Shown here: positions 30,886-32,149 of the stretch, one piece after another
Layout of the letters: each line of letters opens with the position of its first letter
How positions within the stretch are numbered: the stretch's first letter is position 1
DNA from: CAYTSW01 sp964440605
Lineage (GTDB): Bacteria > Planctomycetota > Phycisphaerae > Phycisphaerales > UBA1924
Reading direction: 5' to 3'
Assembly (NCBI GenBank): GCA_964440605.1
Contig: CAYTSW010000015.1
Location: 1 to 32,149 of the forward strand
DNA: 32,149 nt
The notes under the pieces: model-generated
What the model saw: the letters and a program-made list of their open reading frames with translations, nothing else
What the model was told of the DNA's origin: nothing
Databases searched by the model: none
Made by a program: the position numbers and the translations under genes

Positions 30886-31716
30886 TCAGACGAGGTACAG
30901 CAACGGGAAGAGGAAGATCCAGATGACATCCACGACGTGCCAGTACAGCCCGACGTTCTCCAGCGTGGTGTAGTGGTTGGGCCCGAAGTGATCTTTGAGC
31001 GTGCGGATCATCAGCCAGCCGATGAGCAACACGCCGACGAGCACATGGAAGCCGTGAGTCGCAGTGGAGATCCAGTAGACCGACATGAAGATGTGGTCGT
31101 GGGGCATGGGTGTGTGCGCCGCTGCCTCTCCGGCTTTGGCCGCGGCATCGGCGATCGGGATGATCTCCGCCCCGTGCGTCAGCGCCGCCTGCCCGCCGCC
31201 CTCGCTCATCCCTTTGTACGGGTTGTAGTTGAAGTTTCCGCCGGGCAGCGCGCCCTTCTTGATCTTGGGGATGTACTCGAGTACGACCTTGGTGATCAGG
31301 AAGAAGACCGCGCAGGCGTTGGTGATCGTCAGGTTCCAGAAGCACGCCCACTTCTGATCGAGCTGGGCGGCGCGGATGGCCATCACGATCGTGAACGACG
31401 AGAGCAGCAGCACGCCAGTGTTGATCGCGCCGATCTCCCAGTCGAGGTAGTAGCGCGACGCCTCGTGCCAGTTGTCCGGATAGAAGAGACGGAACGCGGC
31501 GTACGCGCAAAAGAAGCCCGCGAACAGCAGGATCTCCGTCGCGAGGAAGAGCCACATGCCGAGCTTGGCGCCCTCGGCCTCGTCGGTCGCATTGCGCCAG
31601 TGGTGGCCCGGCACGTACGCCTCGTGCGGCTTGAGCGGACGGTCGAGCGGACCGGCGCCCGCCCCCGCTCCTGTCGCCTGGTCGCCCGTGCCGAAGCCGG
31701 TCGTGTGGGTGCTCAT
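30886..31716 (-). CDS. ctaE: Cytochrome c oxidase subunit III
   Basis: A 276-residue membrane subunit of the haem-copper oxidase. After a Gly/Ala-rich N-terminus it keeps the family blocks AKLGMWLFLATEILLFAGFF and CAYAAFR, DWEIGAINTGVLLLSSFTIV, a cytoplasmic or periplasmic insert (PGGNFNYNPYKGMSEGGGQA, with a following acidic stretch), SVYWISTATHGFHVLVGVLL and the closing YWHVVDVIWIFLFPLLYLV. The Glu in ATEILLF and the HGFH histidines are typical. GGAGCGAGG lies just before ATG 31716. It is located between subunit I (end at 31782) and subunit IV. Confidence 0.97.
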   Translation of the reverse strand: MSTHTTGFGTGDQATGAGAGAGPLDRPLKPHEAYVPGHHWRNATDEAEGAKLGMWLFLATEILLFAGFFCAYAAFRLFYPDNWHEASRYYLDWEIGAINTGVLLLSSFTIVMAIRAAQLDQKWACFWNLTITNACAVFFLITKVVLEYIPKIKKGALPGGNFNYNPYKGMSEGGGQAALTHGAEIIPIADAAAKAGEAAAHTPMPHDHIFMSVYWISTATHGFHVLVGVLLIGWLMIRTLKDHFGPNHYTTLENVGLYWHVVDVIWIFLFPLLYLV

Positions 31717-31781
31717 CGAGCCTCGCTCCGCGATGGATAGGGGTCCTTCATTGAATCACACGCTTTCCGCACGCCGCGGCT

Positions 31782-32149
31782 TCAGTGTCCCGAACGGTTC
31801 TCGTACTGCTGCGAGGTGAGAGGATACTGCTCCGGGTCGACGTGCGGGGGCATCGCGGTGTCGTAGTCATACGGGCCGTGCGTCAGCACCGGCTCGTGGG
31901 GGAAGTTGTGCTCGACGGGGGGCGAGTCGGCCTCCCACTCGAGCGTCAGACCGCCCCACGGGTTGGCCGTCGCCTTGCGCCCGGCGACGAGCGAGTGCAC
32001 GAAGACGACGAGGTGGATCAGGAAGCCGACGAGCAGCAGCCACGACCCGATGGTCGAGATGCGGTGCATGATCTCGAACCAGGGGATGTCGGTGGGGTAC
32101 GTCGCGTAGCGGCGGGGCATGCCCTGGGTGCCGAGGAAGAACTGGATGA
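31782..32149 (-). CDS. ctaD: Cytochrome c oxidase subunit I, C-terminal end (runs off the window)
   Basis: The last 121 residues of the catalytic subunit. They begin in the family block FFLGTQGMPRRYATYP, then a membrane helix (WLLLVGFLIHLVVFVHSLVA) and the terminal segment NPWGGLTLEWEADSPPVEHN, all of which match the end of bacterial aa3/caa3 subunit I. The haem and copper ligands lie further upstream, beyond base 32149. It is co-directional with subunits III and IV, as in ctaDEF operons. Confidence 0.96.
   Translation of the reverse strand, partial: IQFFLGTQGMPRRYATYPTDIPWFEIMHRISTIGSWLLLVGFLIHLVVFVHSLVAGRKATANPWGGLTLEWEADSPPVEHNFPHEPVLTHGPYDYDTAMPPHVDPEQYPLTSQQYENRSGH

Overview
The window is about 32 kb of GC-rich DNA from a Gram-negative-type bacterium, most likely a member of the Planctomycetota close to Phycisphaerae. 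The clues are a short-lived-looking PEP-CTERM-type surface protein, a divergent CTP synthase, tRNA genes without an encoded CCA end, many short hairpin-forming dispersed repeats between genes, and two tripartite (outer-membrane-spanning) efflux systems. No 16S or other decisive marker is present, so the lineage is an inference. A run of exactly 100 N (17026-17125) shows that this is a draft, probably metagenome-derived, assembly.

Layout. 1-3068 (minus): a MarR-type regulator, a periplasmic adaptor and the first part of an RND pump form a tightly packed operon (ATGA overlap, then a 3-base gap) with a candidate self-operator. 3176-6496 (minus): trigger factor, a small SHOCT membrane protein and ClpX; clpP is missing from its usual place. 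6792-13369 (plus): a membrane-anchored unknown protein, then outer-membrane factor, adaptor and RND permease with overlapping ends, a complete second efflux pump. 13401-15926: tRNA-Leu(CAA), a PEP-CTERM-like protein, a stand-alone domain resembling the C-terminus of class II ribonucleotide reductase, an orphan sigma-region-4-like protein and a thioredoxin-fold protein. 15998-17526 (minus): an HD-GYP protein cut by the N run; the run is flanked by the same 25 bases on both sides, and collapsing them restores one 467-residue frame. 17676-21019 (plus): a PTPS family enzyme with the ExxHGH signature, a phosphohexomutase and a DUF3754 membrane protein. 21086-22423 (minus): a permease of the DUF318/ArsP type. 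22661-23012: a promoter, tRNA-Met, tRNA-Val and a clear intrinsic terminator. 23027-24952 (minus): CTP synthase, divergent from a secreted M1 aminopeptidase (25015-27822). 27862-29235 (minus): MFS transporter. 29375-32149 (minus): end of a caa3-type cytochrome oxidase operon (subunits I, III, IV) followed by an unknown membrane-anchored protein.

The window is mostly core and housekeeping material (protein folding and turnover, nucleotide and amino-sugar metabolism, respiration, tRNA) with two efflux systems. I found no CRISPR array, phage, transposase or toxin gene. No gene-free stretch exceeds 300 bases. The two longest (6497-6791 and 22424-22718) are each 295 bases: the first shows no clear signal beyond being a divergent promoter region, the second holds a repeat pair, a tRNA terminator and a possible ribosome-site hairpin. 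The points most worth a second look are the degenerate HD-GYP protein behind the false gap, the PTPS-III-like enzyme, the free-standing reductase domain next to an orphan sigma-4 protein, the clpP-less tig-clpX cluster, and the hairpin repeat family, one copy of which supplies a gene's stop codon.
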